Shown: piece by piece, positions 45,278 to 55,084 of the stretch | How the letters are laid out: every line of letters begins with the position of its first letter | How positions within the stretch are numbered: position 1 is the first letter of the stretch | Assembly (NCBI RefSeq): GCF_000801955.1 | Contig: NZ_JSZO01000014.1 | Coordinates: 124,001 to 188,000 of the forward strand | Source of the DNA: Ralstonia sp. A12 | GTDB lineage: Bacteria > Pseudomonadota > Gammaproteobacteria > Burkholderiales > Burkholderiaceae | Direction: 5' to 3' | DNA: 64,000 nucleotides | Translations under genes and position numbers: made by a program | The notes under the pieces: model-generated | Database searches by the model: none | What the model saw: the letters and a program-made list of their open reading frames with translations, nothing else | What the model was told of the DNA's origin: nothing

Positions 45278-47257
45278 ATGCATTCGCCGCTGGAACTCAC
45301 TCTCGTGTTGTTGGCCGCCGCCGTGATCGGCGTGGTGTTGTTCCGCATGCTGCAATTGCCGCCGATGCTGGCCTATCTGGTGGTGGGCGTGCTGATCGGG
45401 CCGAAGGCGACGGGGCTGGAGTCCGATTCTGCGCAGACGCGCTACCTCGCCGAGTTTGGCGTGGTGTTCCTGATGTTCTCGATCGGGCTGGAGTTCAATC
45501 TCTCCAAGCTGCGTTCGATGCGGCGGCAGGTGTTCGGCCTGGGCGCGTCGCAGGTGGCGCTGACCATGCTGCTGACGGTACCGATCACCATGCTGCTGTC
45601 GCACTGGTATCCGCTGTCGTGGCAAGCCGGGCTGGCCCTGGGCGGTGCGTTGGCAATGTCGTCCACGGCCATCGTCTCGAAGATGCTGGCCGAGCGCCTG
45701 CAGCTTGAGACCGAGCACGGCCGCAACATCATCAGCGTGCTGCTGTTCCAGGATCTGGCGGTGGTGCTGCTGCTGATTGTGGTGCCGTCCCTGGGCAAGA
45801 ATCCATCTGACCTGGTGCTGGCGCTCTCCATTGCCGCTGTGAAGATCACCGTCGCGCTGGTGTTGATCCTGTTCCTGGGGCAGAAGCTGCTGTCGCGCTG
45901 GTTCCACCTGGTGGCGGCGCGCCGCTCGCAGGAGCTGTTCATGCTGAACCTGCTGCTGGTGACGCTGGGCATGGCGGCGCTGACCGAGCGGCTGGGGCTG
46001 TCGATGGCGCTGGGCGCGTTCCTGGCCGGCATGCTGGTGTCGGAAACACCATACAAGTTGCAGGTGGAAGAAGACATCAAGCCGTTCCGCGACGTGCTGC
46101 TGGGCTTGTTCTTCGTGACCGTTGGCATGCTGCTGGACCCGCGCGTGGTTGTTGAGCACTGGGCGCTGGTGCTGGCGCTGGTGGCCGGGCCGGTGCTGTT
46201 CAAGTTCGTGCTGATTGCGTTTCTTGCGCGCGGCTTCGGCTCAGGCGGCGGCGCGGCGATCCGGACGGCGCTGGGCCTGGCGCAGGCCGGTGAATTCGGC
46301 TTTGTGCTGCTCAACCAGATCGACGGCATGCACCTGATCGACCCGCTGCTCAGCCAGGCGATTCTGGCGGCGATGCTGCTGTCGATGCTGATCGCGCCAT
46401 TCCTGATTCAGTACAGCGATGTGATCGCCATGCGGTTCTCGCGCACGGATTGGCTGCTGCAATCGCTGGCGATGACCAAGATCGCTGCGCAGAGCATCGC
46501 CACCGAGCGCCACGTCATCATCTGCGGCTACGGGCGCAGCGGGCAGAACCTGGCGCACATGCTGGAGCAGGAAGGCATCGGCTACATGGCGCTCGACCTG
46601 GACCCGGATCGCGTGCGCGATGCAGCGGCAGCGGGCGAGCACGTGGTCTACGGCGATGCGGCGCGGCGTGAATCGCTGGTGGCAGCCGGTATCCACCGCG
46701 CGGCGGCGGTTGCCATTACGTATGCGGATACGGCCTCCGCGCTGAAGGTGCTGCACCACGTGCAGGCGCTGGAGCCGACCCTGCCCGTGATTGTGCGCAC
46801 GATTGACGATGCCGACTTGGACCGCCTGCAGCAGGCGGGCGCCACCGAGGTCGTACCCGAGATCATCGAAGGTAGCCTGATGCTGGCCTCGCACGCGCTG
46901 GTGCTGCTTGGCGTGCCGTTGCGCCGTGTGGTGCGGCGGGCGCAGGAGATGCGCGATGCACGCTACGGCCTGCTGCGCGGCTACTTCCACGGCCAGGACG
47001 ATGAAGAGGACATGCTGGAGCGCGATGCCGTGCGTCTGCACTCGGTGCCGCTGGCCAAGGGCTCACCCGCCATCGGACACAAGCTCGGCACGATGGGGCT
47101 GGAAACCTTCAAGACCTCGGTGACGGCGATCCGGCGCCAGGGTATTCGTGCGCTCGATCCGGACCCGGATACGGTGCTGGAGTTGGGCGATATCGTCGTG
47201 CTGCGCGGCACGCCCGAAGGGCTGCAGATGGCAGAGGAGCGGCTCTCGCCGCGTTGA
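45278..47257 (+). CDS. CPA2-family monovalent cation:proton antiporter with TrkA-N/TrkA-C domains (KefB/YbaL type)
   Basis: A 659-residue membrane protein. Residues 1-385 hold about 12 membrane segments, with AYLVVGVLIGPKA, FLMFSIGLEFNLSKLRSM and LGAFLAGMLVSETPYK typical of CPA2 exchangers. A Rossmann RCK_N domain follows (HVIICGYGRSGQNLAHMLEQEG, about 412-433), then an RCK_C domain near the C-terminus (about 575-655). It resembles glutathione-gated KefB/KefC and YbaL; the exact ion and gating are not deducible. ATG 45278 is used; a GTG seven codons upstream is possible. Confidence 0.92.
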   Translation: MHSPLELTLVLLAAAVIGVVLFRMLQLPPMLAYLVVGVLIGPKATGLESDSAQTRYLAEFGVVFLMFSIGLEFNLSKLRSMRRQVFGLGASQVALTMLLTVPITMLLSHWYPLSWQAGLALGGALAMSSTAIVSKMLAERLQLETEHGRNIISVLLFQDLAVVLLLIVVPSLGKNPSDLVLALSIAAVKITVALVLILFLGQKLLSRWFHLVAARRSQELFMLNLLLVTLGMAALTERLGLSMALGAFLAGMLVSETPYKLQVEEDIKPFRDVLLGLFFVTVGMLLDPRVVVEHWALVLALVAGPVLFKFVLIAFLARGFGSGGGAAIRTALGLAQAGEFGFVLLNQIDGMHLIDPLLSQAILAAMLLSMLIAPFLIQYSDVIAMRFSRTDWLLQSLAMTKIAAQSIATERHVIICGYGRSGQNLAHMLEQEGIGYMALDLDPDRVRDAAAAGEHVVYGDAARRESLVAAGIHRAAAVAITYADTASALKVLHHVQALEPTLPVIVRTIDDADLDRLQQAGATEVVPEIIEGSLMLASHALVLLGVPLRRVVRRAQEMRDARYGLLRGYFHGQDDEEDMLERDAVRLHSVPLAKGSPAIGHKLGTMGLETFKTSVTAIRRQGIRALDPDPDTVLELGDIVVLRGTPEGLQMAEERLSPR

Positions 47258-47268
47258 TTTCGCGGTCG

Positions 47269-47673
47269 CTATTTGGTCAGCGCTTCGAGCAACGGCCCGC
47301 GTGAGCGGCGCGGCGGTGGGCTGTCGGCCAAGCTCGGCGGCAAGCCCGCCAGCACGGCGGCTGCGTCCAGCGAGCGAATCGATACGCGCGTATCGGCCGG
47401 AATGCGCCCGCCCTGCTGCAGCATCAGATAGCGCAGGCAGCAGACGCGCAGGAACGAGGCAAAGTTGGCAACCTCGCCCCGATGTTCCAGCAACTCGTCA
47501 TACAGCTTGCCGATCAGTTGACTGACCGTCAGGCCATCGCGCTGGCCGATTTCTTCCAGCACCTCCCAGAACAGGCATTCCAGGCGCACGCTGGTCGCCA
47601 CGCCCTGCAGGCGCAGCGAGCGGGCCAGCGTGTCGTACGAGTGGGGATTGGCGCGGATGAAGATTTCGCACAT
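47269..47673 (-). CDS. ribbon-helix-helix domain protein
   Basis: A 134-residue protein. Residues about 23-75 resemble the RHH_4 ribbon-helix-helix domain (SLRLQGVATSVRLECLFWEVLEEIG...LTVSQLIGKLYDELLE), in which arginine-rich strand residues contact DNA. The remainder is a short helical and Pro/Ser-rich tail. It converges with the antiporter gene, 11 bases apart. Targets are unknown. Confidence 0.8.
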   Translation of the reverse strand: MCEIFIRANPHSYDTLARSLRLQGVATSVRLECLFWEVLEEIGQRDGLTVSQLIGKLYDELLEHRGEVANFASFLRVCCLRYLMLQQGGRIPADTRVSIRSLDAAAVLAGLPPSLADSPPPRRSRGPLLEALTK

Positions 47674-47715
47674 ATCGGGTCTCCGGGAGGAGCGCCCGGC
47701 GTGCGGGCAGCCCGA

Positions 47716-48294
47716 TCAGTGTAGAACCCGCGTGCCCAGGACTTCAAGAAACTGCGCGAGCCACGCGGGATGCGCCGGCCAGGCGGGGGCGGTCACCAGC
47801 TTGCCGTCGGTGTAGGCCTGGTCGACGGGAATGTCCTGGAAGGTACCGCCTGCCGCCGTGACTTCTGGGCCACATGCCGGGTACGCCGAACACGCCTTGC
47901 CTTCCAGCACCCCTGCCGCCGACAGCAACTGCGCCCCGTGGCAGATGGCCGCGACGGGTTTATCGGCACGGGCGAAGTGGCGCACGATCTCAAGCACGCG
48001 GGCGTTCAAGCGCAGGTACTCGGGCGCGCGGCCGCCAGGCACGACGAGTGCGTCATAGGCCGCGGGGTCGATCTCGGCAAAGGCGGCGTTGAGGGCAAAG
48101 CGATGGCCGGGTTTTTCGGAGTACGTCTGCGCGCCTTCAAAATCGTGCACGGCGGTGGCAACAGAGTCGCCGGCGCGCTTGTCGGGGCAGACCGCATGCA
48201 CCGTGTGGCCGACCATCTGCAGGGCCTGGAAGGGCACCATCACTTCGTAGTCTTCGACATAGTCGCCCACCAGCATCAGAATCTTCTTCGCCAC
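47716..48294 (-). CDS. DJ-1/PfpI family protein
   Basis: A 192-residue protein of the class I glutamine-amidotransferase-like superfamily. The nucleophile elbow is [14 protein letters not shown] with Cys about residue 115; the conserved Glu is in [13 protein letters not shown] near the N-terminus. Members act as glyoxalase/deglycase, chaperone or protease-like enzymes, and the sequence alone does not separate these. The start is GTG 48294, backed by CAGGAG seven bases upstream; no ATG fits the conserved N-terminus. It is divergent from apt. Confidence 0.88.
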   Translation of the reverse strand: MAKKILMLVGDYVEDYEVMVPFQALQMVGHTVHAVCPDKRAGDSVATAVHDFEGAQTYSEKPGHRFALNAAFAEIDPAAYDALVVPGGRAPEYLRLNARVLEIVRHFARADKPVAAICHGAQLLSAAGVLEGKACSAYPACGPEVTAAGGTFQDIPVDQAYTDGKLVTAPAWPAHPAWLAQFLEVLGTRVLH

Positions 48295-48402
48295 GGTTGT
48301 CTCCTGTATGGTTGCGGTCTGCCCATTGTGGTGACGCACTGCCTGCCGTGGGTGGTAGCCGGTTACCACAGTCCGCGCAAATCGTCTTTTCCCATTCCTG
48401 TC

Positions 48403-49011
48403 ATGACCAACGTTCCTCACCATCAAGCGGCCTTGCTGACGCCGTCGTCCGTGCCTGCGTCCACCGAGCTGGGCGACGTGACACGCTACCTGCGCGACCG
48501 CATCCGCACCGTGCCGGACTGGCCGCAGCCGGGGGTGATGTTCCGCGATATCACGCCGCTGCTGCAGGACCCGAAGAGCCTGCGCGTGCTGGTGGACGTG
48601 TTCATCCATCGCTACATGGGGCAGGGGCTGAACCTGGTGGCGGGCATTGATGCGCGCGGCTTCATCCTGGGCTCGATCGTGGCGTATGAGCTGAATCTGG
48701 GCTTCGTGCCGATTCGCAAGAAGGGCAAGCTGCCGTTCACCACGGTGGCGGAGGAGTACCAACTCGAATACGGCAGCGCGACGGTGGAAATTCATTCTGA
48801 CGCCTGCAAGCCCGGCGACCGCGTCCTGCTCATCGACGACCTGATCGCCACCGGCGGCACCATGATGGCCGGCAAGCGCCTGCTGGAACGGCTGGGTGCG
48901 ACGGTGGTGGAGGGCGCGGCGATTGTCGACCTGCCGGAACTGGGGGGCTCGCAATTGCTGATCGAGGGTGGATTGCCGTTGTTCACCGTGTGCAATTTCG
49001 GCGGCCATTGA
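48403..49011 (+). CDS. apt: adenine phosphoribosyltransferase
   Basis: A 202-residue type I PRTase salvaging adenine to AMP with PRPP. The PRPP loop is [17 protein letters not shown]; other marks are [31 protein letters not shown] and [11 protein letters not shown]. It carries about 20 extra N-terminal residues compared with E. coli Apt. ATG 48403 is the first methionine in frame after non-coding sequence; a later start would remove conserved residues. Confidence 0.96.
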   Translation: MTNVPHHQAALLTPSSVPASTELGDVTRYLRDRIRTVPDWPQPGVMFRDITPLLQDPKSLRVLVDVFIHRYMGQGLNLVAGIDARGFILGSIVAYELNLGFVPIRKKGKLPFTTVAEEYQLEYGSATVEIHSDACKPGDRVLLIDDLIATGGTMMAGKRLLERLGATVVEGAAIVDLPELGGSQLLIEGGLPLFTVCNFGGH

Positions 49012-49137
49012 CGCGCAGGGATGGCACTGGGGCGCTGCATTCGCCGCATACGCTCATGTGACAAAAATATGACACTTTGTGACCGTGCGCGGTAGCATGG
49101 TCCCTTCCGCTTTTTCTTCTGCTGCCAGGAGGCGCCG

Positions 49138-49758
49138 ATGCCCCATGTGTTGCTGTTCCTGCTGACCTCCATCGCCATCACGGTGATGCCGGGGCCGGAC
49201 AACCTGCAGGTGATCGCGCGTGGTGCGAGCCAGGGCCGCAAAGCCGGGTTGGCGGCGGCGGCCGGGTTTGCCTCGGGCTGCCTGTTCCATACGACGCTGG
49301 CGGCGCTGGGGCTGGCGGCGGTGTTGCAATCCTCGCCGGTGGCGTTTCAGGCGATCCGCTGGCTGGGCGCGGCTTACCTGATCTGGCTGGGCGTGCAGGC
49401 GCTGCGCAGCAAGGGCGGTGTCGGCTTGAACAACGGTGGCCCGCAGGCGGTGCCGGACCTGTGGCAGGTATTTCGCCAGAGCGTGTTCGCCAATCTGCTC
49501 AACCCGAAGGTGACGCTCTTCTTCGTAGTGTTCCTGCCGCAGTTTGTCGATGCGCAGGCCGGGCATGCGGCGCTGCAGATGCTGCTGCTGGGCGGCGTGT
49601 TCATGGCGCAGACCATCGTCGTGTTCAGTCTGTATGGCTGGTGCGCGGCCGCACTGGGCGGCTGGATGCGCCGCACGCCGCGCGCATCGCTGTGGCTCGA
49701 TCGCGTGAGCGGTTGCATTTTCATCGGGCTGGGCCTGCGCGTGGCGCTGACCAAGTAG
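49138..49758 (+). CDS. LysE/RhtB family amino-acid exporter
   Basis: A 206-residue membrane protein with six hydrophobic segments. The family signature is at the N-terminus: SIAITVMPGPDNLQVIARGASQGRKAG split across 12-38, with the PGPD motif. It probably exports an amino acid or derivative; substrate unknown. GGAGG lies eight bases upstream of ATG 49138. Upstream at 49057-49084 there are three TGTGAC-like repeats that could be an operator. It precedes the Na/Pi cotransporter gene by 17 bases. Confidence 0.9.
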   Translation: MPHVLLFLLTSIAITVMPGPDNLQVIARGASQGRKAGLAAAAGFASGCLFHTTLAALGLAAVLQSSPVAFQAIRWLGAAYLIWLGVQALRSKGGVGLNNGGPQAVPDLWQVFRQSVFANLLNPKVTLFFVVFLPQFVDAQAGHAALQMLLLGGVFMAQTIVVFSLYGWCAAALGGWMRRTPRASLWLDRVSGCIFIGLGLRVALTK

Positions 49759-49775
49759 GCGCAACGCAAACCGCG

Positions 49776-51440
49776 ATGTACACGCTGCTCAAACTGCTCT
49801 CGGGTGTGGCCTTGCTGGTGTGGGGCACACAGACCGTCAAGGTCGGCATGCTGCGTCTGTACGGCGCGGACCTGCGCCGGCTGCTGTCGCGCAGCGTGTC
49901 GAACCGGTTCTCTGCACTGCTGGCCGGCATTGGCGTGACATGCCTGGTGCAGAGCAGTAACGCAACGGCCACCATCGTCGGCGCGTTTGTTGCGCAGGGG
50001 CTGATGGGCGTGTCGTCGGCGCTGGCGATCCTGCTGGGCGCCAACGTGGGCACGGCGCTGATGGCGCAGGTGTTCGCGCTGAATCTGTCATGGCTCTCGC
50101 CGCTGCTGATCTTCTTTGGTGTGATCCTGCATCTGTCGCGCAAGGGCAGCCCGGTCGGGCATTTCGGGCGAGTGCTGATCGGCCTGGGGCTGATCACGCT
50201 GGCACTGGAGCTGATTGCAGTAGCGGCCAGTCCGATGGTCGAGGCGAACGCGCTGCGCGTGCTGCTCAGTTCCATCTCGGCGGACACCGGCCTGAACATC
50301 CTGATCGGCGCGGTGCTGACGCTGCTGTGCTATTCGAGCCTGGCCGTGGTGCTGTTCTGCGCCACGCTGGCGACCTCCGCGGCGGTGTCGGTCAAGGTGG
50401 CCTTTGCAATCGTGCTGGGGGCCAACATCGGCAGTGCCATCGCCGCATTGGCGACCACGCCGGCATCCAGTCAGTCAGCGCGCCGGGCGACGCTGGGCAA
50501 CCTGCTCTCACGCGTGCTGGGTGCTGTGCTGGTGGTGCCGTTCCTCGGCAAGCTGGCCGTGCTGGCGCCGCATGTTGGGGTAGCGTTGCAGCACGTGGTG
50601 GTCGCGTTCCACGTGTTGTTCAACGTGGCGCTGGCGGCGCTGTTGATTGGCTTCACCGAGCAGATGGCCCGCCTGTGCACGCGCATCCTGCCGGGCGGCC
50701 GGCATCTGGATGAACTGGTCGCGCCGCGCTATCTCGACCCGTCGGCACTGGCCACGCCCACGCTGGCGCTGGGCAACGCCTCGCGTGAAGTGCTGCGCAT
50801 CGGCGACCGCGTCGAGCACATGCTGGAGAACACGCTGCGCGTGCTCAAGACCGATGACGTGCGCCTGCTGCAGACCACACGCGCCGTTGACGACGAGGTC
50901 GACGCGCTCTACACGGCCGTCAAGTTCTACCTCACGCAACTCAGCCACGAGGCGCTGGACGATCGCGAGGGCAAACGTTGGGCCGACATCATCTCGGTCA
51001 CCATCAACCTGGAGCATGCTGGGGACATCATCGATCGCCTGCTGCAGGATGTGCGCGAGAAGAAGATCGCGCACAAGCTGACCTTCTCCGAGGCCGGCAT
51101 GCAAGAGCTGGAAGACATGCATACGCGGCTGGTCGCCAACCTCAAGCTTTCGATGTCGGTGTTCCTGACCGGCGACCTGCCCAGTGCGCAACGGCTGATG
51201 CTGGAGAAGGCGACCTTCCGCGATCTGGAAAAGCGCTATGCGCGCAGCCATCTCACGCGCATCTCCGCGCAGACTTCCGAGAGCATCGAGACCAGCTCGC
51301 TGCATCTGGACATCATCAGCGATTTCAAGCGGCTGAACTCGCTGTTCTGCGCGGCGGCGTATCCGGTGCTGGACGAGGCCGGGCTGCTCAACCGCAGCCG
51401 CATGCAAGAGCGCGACGGCGCGGTTGCGTCGGAGGCCTGA
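49776..51440 (+). CDS. Na+/phosphate cotransporter family protein with PhoU-like C-terminus
   Basis: A 554-residue NptA/YjbB-type transporter. Two inverted Na/Pi repeats are visible, each with a QSSNATATIVGAF or SSLAVVLFCATL type motif (about 50-62 and 185-196) and about nine membrane segments in residues 1-310. Residues 340-545 form two PhoU-like helical bundles (for example DEVDALYTAVKFYLTQL, NLEHAGDIIDRLLQDV). YjbB-like proteins export phosphate or take it up with sodium. Start ATG 49776 follows LysE by 17 bases; an earlier in-frame start lies inside lysE and is rejected. Confidence 0.92.
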   Translation: MYTLLKLLSGVALLVWGTQTVKVGMLRLYGADLRRLLSRSVSNRFSALLAGIGVTCLVQSSNATATIVGAFVAQGLMGVSSALAILLGANVGTALMAQVFALNLSWLSPLLIFFGVILHLSRKGSPVGHFGRVLIGLGLITLALELIAVAASPMVEANALRVLLSSISADTGLNILIGAVLTLLCYSSLAVVLFCATLATSAAVSVKVAFAIVLGANIGSAIAALATTPASSQSARRATLGNLLSRVLGAVLVVPFLGKLAVLAPHVGVALQHVVVAFHVLFNVALAALLIGFTEQMARLCTRILPGGRHLDELVAPRYLDPSALATPTLALGNASREVLRIGDRVEHMLENTLRVLKTDDVRLLQTTRAVDDEVDALYTAVKFYLTQLSHEALDDREGKRWADIISVTINLEHAGDIIDRLLQDVREKKIAHKLTFSEAGMQELEDMHTRLVANLKLSMSVFLTGDLPSAQRLMLEKATFRDLEKRYARSHLTRISAQTSESIETSSLHLDIISDFKRLNSLFCAAAYPVLDEAGLLNRSRMQERDGAVASEA

Positions 51441-51443
51441 GCA

Positions 51444-51929
51444 CTACAGCTTGTAGCCGATCTGCCGCAGCAGGTCCTTGCGCCACGCGATGTCGGCATC
51501 GGTCTCGATGCCCAGCGGCGAGGCGCCATCCACCACACCGAGCACGCCACGCCCTTGCTCCGTCTGCGCGACGATCACTTGCGTCGGATTGGCCGTGGCG
51601 CAGTAGATGCGGCACACCTCCGGCACCGCGCGCACGGCAGCCAGCACATTGACGGGGAAGAACCCGTCGCCCAGAAAGATTAGAAAGGTATGGCCCGCGC
51701 CGATGGCCAACGCGTTGTCCCGCGCGAGCGCGAGGGCCACGTCGTCATTGCCCGACCAGCGCACGAGCCGCTTGCCCGACGCCTCGCAGAACGCGATGCC
51801 GAAGCGGATGCCCGGTACCGCACCCACGAGCGCTTCGTGGAGGTCTTCCACAGTCTTGATGAAGTGCGACTGGCCGAAGATGAAGTTGGTCGTCTCCGGC
51901 TTGACGATGGGCACCACGGTGAGGTCCAT
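51444..51929 (-). CDS. adenosine-specific kinase-like protein (DUF355 family)
   Basis: A 161-residue protein recognisable by MDLTVVPIVKPETTNFIFGQSHFIKTVEDLHEALVG (in pieces), GIAFCEASGKRLVRWSGND and VCRIYCATANPTQVIVAQTEQGRGVLGVVDG. The family is best known from archaea and thermophiles, where a member was assigned adenosine-binding kinase activity; the physiological role is not established. It converges tightly with the Na/Pi transporter gene (3 bases). It may be a horizontally acquired stress or salvage function; this is inference. Confidence 0.85.
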   Translation of the reverse strand: MDLTVVPIVKPETTNFIFGQSHFIKTVEDLHEALVGAVPGIRFGIAFCEASGKRLVRWSGNDDVALALARDNALAIGAGHTFLIFLGDGFFPVNVLAAVRAVPEVCRIYCATANPTQVIVAQTEQGRGVLGVVDGASPLGIETDADIAWRKDLLRQIGYKL

Positions 51930-51967
51930 GGCGGCGCTCCTGAGGGGTGGGAACGCTCTTCATCGTA

Positions 51968-51998
51968 GGGCGCGGCTGTTTGATTGCAAGCCGCGCCC
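51968..51998. terminator. GC-rich hairpin after uvrA (candidate terminator)
   Basis: Stem GGGCGCGGCT / AGCCGCGCCC (10 bp) with an 11-base loop, 19 bases beyond the uvrA stop. It lacks a strong T tract, so termination is only likely. Confidence 0.5.
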
Positions 51999-52016
51999 CA
52001 CGACACCCACATCGGC

Positions 52017-54881
52017 TTACTTGCGCTTGAGCAGCGGTGCGAGGTACTTACCGGTAAAACTCGCCTTGTTCTTCGCCAAATCCTCCGGCGTGCCCTTGGC
52101 GATGATTTGCCCGCCGCCCGCACCGCCTTCCGGCCCCAGATCGAGCAGCCAGTCCGCCGTTTTGATCACGTCGAGGTTGTGCTCGATGATGACGATCGTG
52201 TTGCCGTGGTCGCGCAGCTTGTAGATGACCTTGAGCAGCAGTTCGATGTCGTGGAAGTGCAGGCCGGTGGTCGGCTCGTCCAGGATGTAGAGCGTGCGGC
52301 CGGTATCGCGCTTCGATAGCTCCAGTGACAGCTTCACGCGCTGCGCCTCGCCGCCCGACAGTGTCGTCGCCGATTGCCCCAGGCGGATGTAGCCCAGGCC
52401 CACGTCCAGCAGCGTCTGCAGCTTGCGGCGCACCACCGGCACCGGCGCGAAGAACTCGTGCGCCTGCTCCACCGTCATCTCCAGCACTTCGGTGATGTTC
52501 TTGCCCTTGTAGAGCACTTCCAGCGTCTCACGGTTGTAGCGCTTGCCGTGGCACACGTCGCACGGCACGTACACGTCGGGCAGGAAGTGCATCTCGACCT
52601 TGAGCACGCCGTCGCCCTGGCAGGCCTCGCAGCGGCCACCCTTGACGTTGAACGAGAAGCGGCCCGGGTCATACCCGCGCTCCTTGGCCGACGGTACACC
52701 CGCAAACAGCTCGCGGATCGGCGTAAACAGCCCCGTGTAGGTGGCCGGGTTCGAACGTGGCGTGCGGCCAATCGGCGATTGGTCGACGTTGATGACCTTG
52801 TCGAAATGCTCCAGCCCGTCGATGCGGTCATGCGCCGCCGGCTCCGGCGTGGAGCCATATAGATGGCGCGCCACCGCGTGATACAGCGTGTCGTTGATCA
52901 GCGTCGACTTGCCTGAGCCCGACACCCCCGTGATGCACGTCAGCAGCCCGACCGGGATGTCCGCCGACACGCCCCTGAGGTTGTTGCCGCTGGCGTTGAT
53001 GATGCGCAGCCAGCGTTCCTCATCGGGTGCCGTGCGCTGCTTGGGCACCTCGATGCGGCGCTTGCCCGAGAGGTATTCGCCCGTGAGCGACGCGGGCGAT
53101 TGCTCGACCTGCTTGGGCGTGCCCTCGGCAATGATCTGGCCACCATGCACACCGGCACCGGGGCCGATGTCGACCACGTAATCCGACGCGCGGATCATGT
53201 CTTCATCGTGCTCGACCACTAGCACCGAGTTACCGAGATCGCGCAGGTGCTTAAGTGTGCCGATCAGGCGATCGTTGTCGCGCTGGTGCAGGCCGATCGA
53301 CGGCTCATCCAGCACGTACATCACGCCGGTCAGGCCCGAGCCGATCTGCGAAGCGAGTCGAATGCGCTGCGCCTCACCGCCCGAGAGCGTGTCGGCGCTG
53401 CGTTCCAGCGACAGGTAATCCAGCCCGACGTTGTTCAGGAAGTTCAGCCGCGCGGAGATTTCCTTGACGATCTTGTCGGCGATCTCGCGCTTGGCGCCGT
53501 GCATGTTCAGCGTCAGGAAATACGTCAACGCGTCGCGCAGCGGCCAGCCGTTGATCTCGTAGATGGCGCGTGCCTGGTCGGCCTCGCCCAGCTTGACGTT
53601 GCGGGCTTCGCGGCGCAGGCGCGTGCCTTCGCACTCGGGGCAGGGCTGGTTGTTCTGGTACTTGGTCAGTTCTTCGCGCACGGCGATGGAATCGGTCTCT
53701 TTGTAGCGCCGCTCCAGGTTGGGGATGATCCCCTCGAATGCATGCTCGCGCACCGTGGTGCGGCCGCGCTCGTTGATGTACGTGAACGGAATCTGCTGCT
53801 TGTCCGAGCCATGCAGCACGATCTGCTGCATCTCTGGCGACAGTTCTTCAAACGGCACGTCGATGTCGACGTCATAGAACACCGCCAGGCTCTGCAGCAT
53901 CTGGAAGTAGAACTGGTTGCGGCGGTCCCACCCCTTGATGGCGCCTGAAGCCAGCGACAGGTTCGGGAAGGCCACCACGCGCTTCGGATCGAAGAACGTG
54001 ATCTGGCCCAGGCCGTCGCAGTGCGGGCAGGCGCCCATCGGGTTGTTGAACGAGAACAGCCGCGGCTCCAGCTCCTGCAGCGAATACGAGCAGATCGGGC
54101 AGGCGAACTTGGAGCTGAAACCGTGCTCCTTGCCGGTGTCCATTTCCAGCGCGATGGCGCGGCCGTCGGCCAGGCGCAGCGCGGTTTCGAACGATTCGGC
54201 CAGGCGCTGCTTGAGTTCCGGGTTGACCTTCACGCGGTCGACCACCACCTCAATCGAGTGCTTGTCGTTTTTCTTGAGCTTGGGCAGGTTGTCGACTTCA
54301 TAGACCTTGGCTTCGGCCTCGTGCGCGGTACCGCCACCCGAGCGGATGCGGAAGCGCACGAAACCCTGTGCCTGCATCGCTTCAAACAGGTCGACGTGCT
54401 CGCCCTTGCGGTTGGCCACTACGGGCGCCAGGATCATCAGCTTGGTGTCGGCGGGCAGCGCCAGCACGGCATCGACCATCTGCGACACGCTCTGTGCTTC
54501 CAGCGGCTGGCCGTGATCGGGGCAGTAAGGTGTGCCGGCGCGCGCATACAGCAGACGCAGGTAGTCGTGGATCTCGGTGACGGTACCCACCGTCGAGCGC
54601 GGGTTGTGGCTCGTTGCCTTCTGTTCGATGGAGATGGCCGGCGACAGGCCTTCGATCAGGTCAACGTCGGGCTTCTCCATGAGCTGCAGGAACTGCCGGG
54701 CATATGCCGACAGTGACTCCACATAGCGCCGCTGCCCCTCCGCATACAGCGTATCGAACGCGAGCGACGACTTGCCCGACCCCGACAGCCCGGTGATCAC
54801 GACCAGCTGGTTGCGCGGCAGGTCGAGGTTGATGTTCTTCAGGTTGTGGGTACGGGCCCCACGAATCTTGATTTCGTCCAT
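52017..54881 (-). CDS. uvrA: excinuclease ABC subunit A
   Basis: A 954-residue damage-recognition ATPase of nucleotide excision repair. Two ABC modules are complete: [14 protein letters not shown] (about 32-45) with its signature [16 protein letters not shown], and [14 protein letters not shown] (about 645) with [16 protein letters not shown]. Zinc modules read CPICSYSLQ...CPHCDG and CEACQGDGV...CDVCHG. ATG 54881 ([19 protein letters not shown]) is the family start; 67 extra upstream codons are non-coding. No LexA-type CTGT-N8-ACAG site is visible upstream. Confidence 0.97.
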   Translation of the reverse strand: MDEIKIRGARTHNLKNINLDLPRNQLVVITGLSGSGKSSLAFDTLYAEGQRRYVESLSAYARQFLQLMEKPDVDLIEGLSPAISIEQKATSHNPRSTVGTVTEIHDYLRLLYARAGTPYCPDHGQPLEAQSVSQMVDAVLALPADTKLMILAPVVANRKGEHVDLFEAMQAQGFVRFRIRSGGGTAHEAEAKVYEVDNLPKLKKNDKHSIEVVVDRVKVNPELKQRLAESFETALRLADGRAIALEMDTGKEHGFSSKFACPICSYSLQELEPRLFSFNNPMGACPHCDGLGQITFFDPKRVVAFPNLSLASGAIKGWDRRNQFYFQMLQSLAVFYDVDIDVPFEELSPEMQQIVLHGSDKQQIPFTYINERGRTTVREHAFEGIIPNLERRYKETDSIAVREELTKYQNNQPCPECEGTRLRREARNVKLGEADQARAIYEINGWPLRDALTYFLTLNMHGAKREIADKIVKEISARLNFLNNVGLDYLSLERSADTLSGGEAQRIRLASQIGSGLTGVMYVLDEPSIGLHQRDNDRLIGTLKHLRDLGNSVLVVEHDEDMIRASDYVVDIGPGAGVHGGQIIAEGTPKQVEQSPASLTGEYLSGKRRIEVPKQRTAPDEERWLRIINASGNNLRGVSADIPVGLLTCITGVSGSGKSTLINDTLYHAVARHLYGSTPEPAAHDRIDGLEHFDKVINVDQSPIGRTPRSNPATYTGLFTPIRELFAGVPSAKERGYDPGRFSFNVKGGRCEACQGDGVLKVEMHFLPDVYVPCDVCHGKRYNRETLEVLYKGKNITEVLEMTVEQAHEFFAPVPVVRRKLQTLLDVGLGYIRLGQSATTLSGGEAQRVKLSLELSKRDTGRTLYILDEPTTGLHFHDIELLLKVIYKLRDHGNTIVIIEHNLDVIKTADWLLDLGPEGGAGGGQIIAKGTPEDLAKNKASFTGKYLAPLLKRK

Positions 54882-55034
54882 GTGCAGCTTGGCGCTGAGG
54901 ACCGCCCGCCCAGGTTGGGTGCGGCAATGAGCGGAGGGGGTGGAAAAGGGTAAGCCTGCTAATATACCGAACTTCGGTTTTGCGGGTACCCGGCCCCAGA
55001 TGGGGCAGTCCGAAAGATCGTTCAAGTGTCCTTG

Positions 55035-55054
55035 CCGCCGCTTTTTTGCGGCGG
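55035..55054 (+). promoter_or_regulatory. hairpin in the leader of the MFS transporter gene
   Basis: CCGCCGC-TTTTTT-GCGGCGG forms a 7-bp stem with an all-T loop 31 bases before ATG 55085. It may influence mRNA stability or translation; function unknown. Confidence 0.35.
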
Positions 55055-55084
55055 TTTCTGCACCCAGTTTCCGACTCCCCATCC

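Noticed and set aside
54882-55084. Possible SOS (LexA) box upstream of uvrA
   Set aside because: No CTGT-N8-ACAG or close variant was found on either strand in the uvrA/MFS intergenic region.
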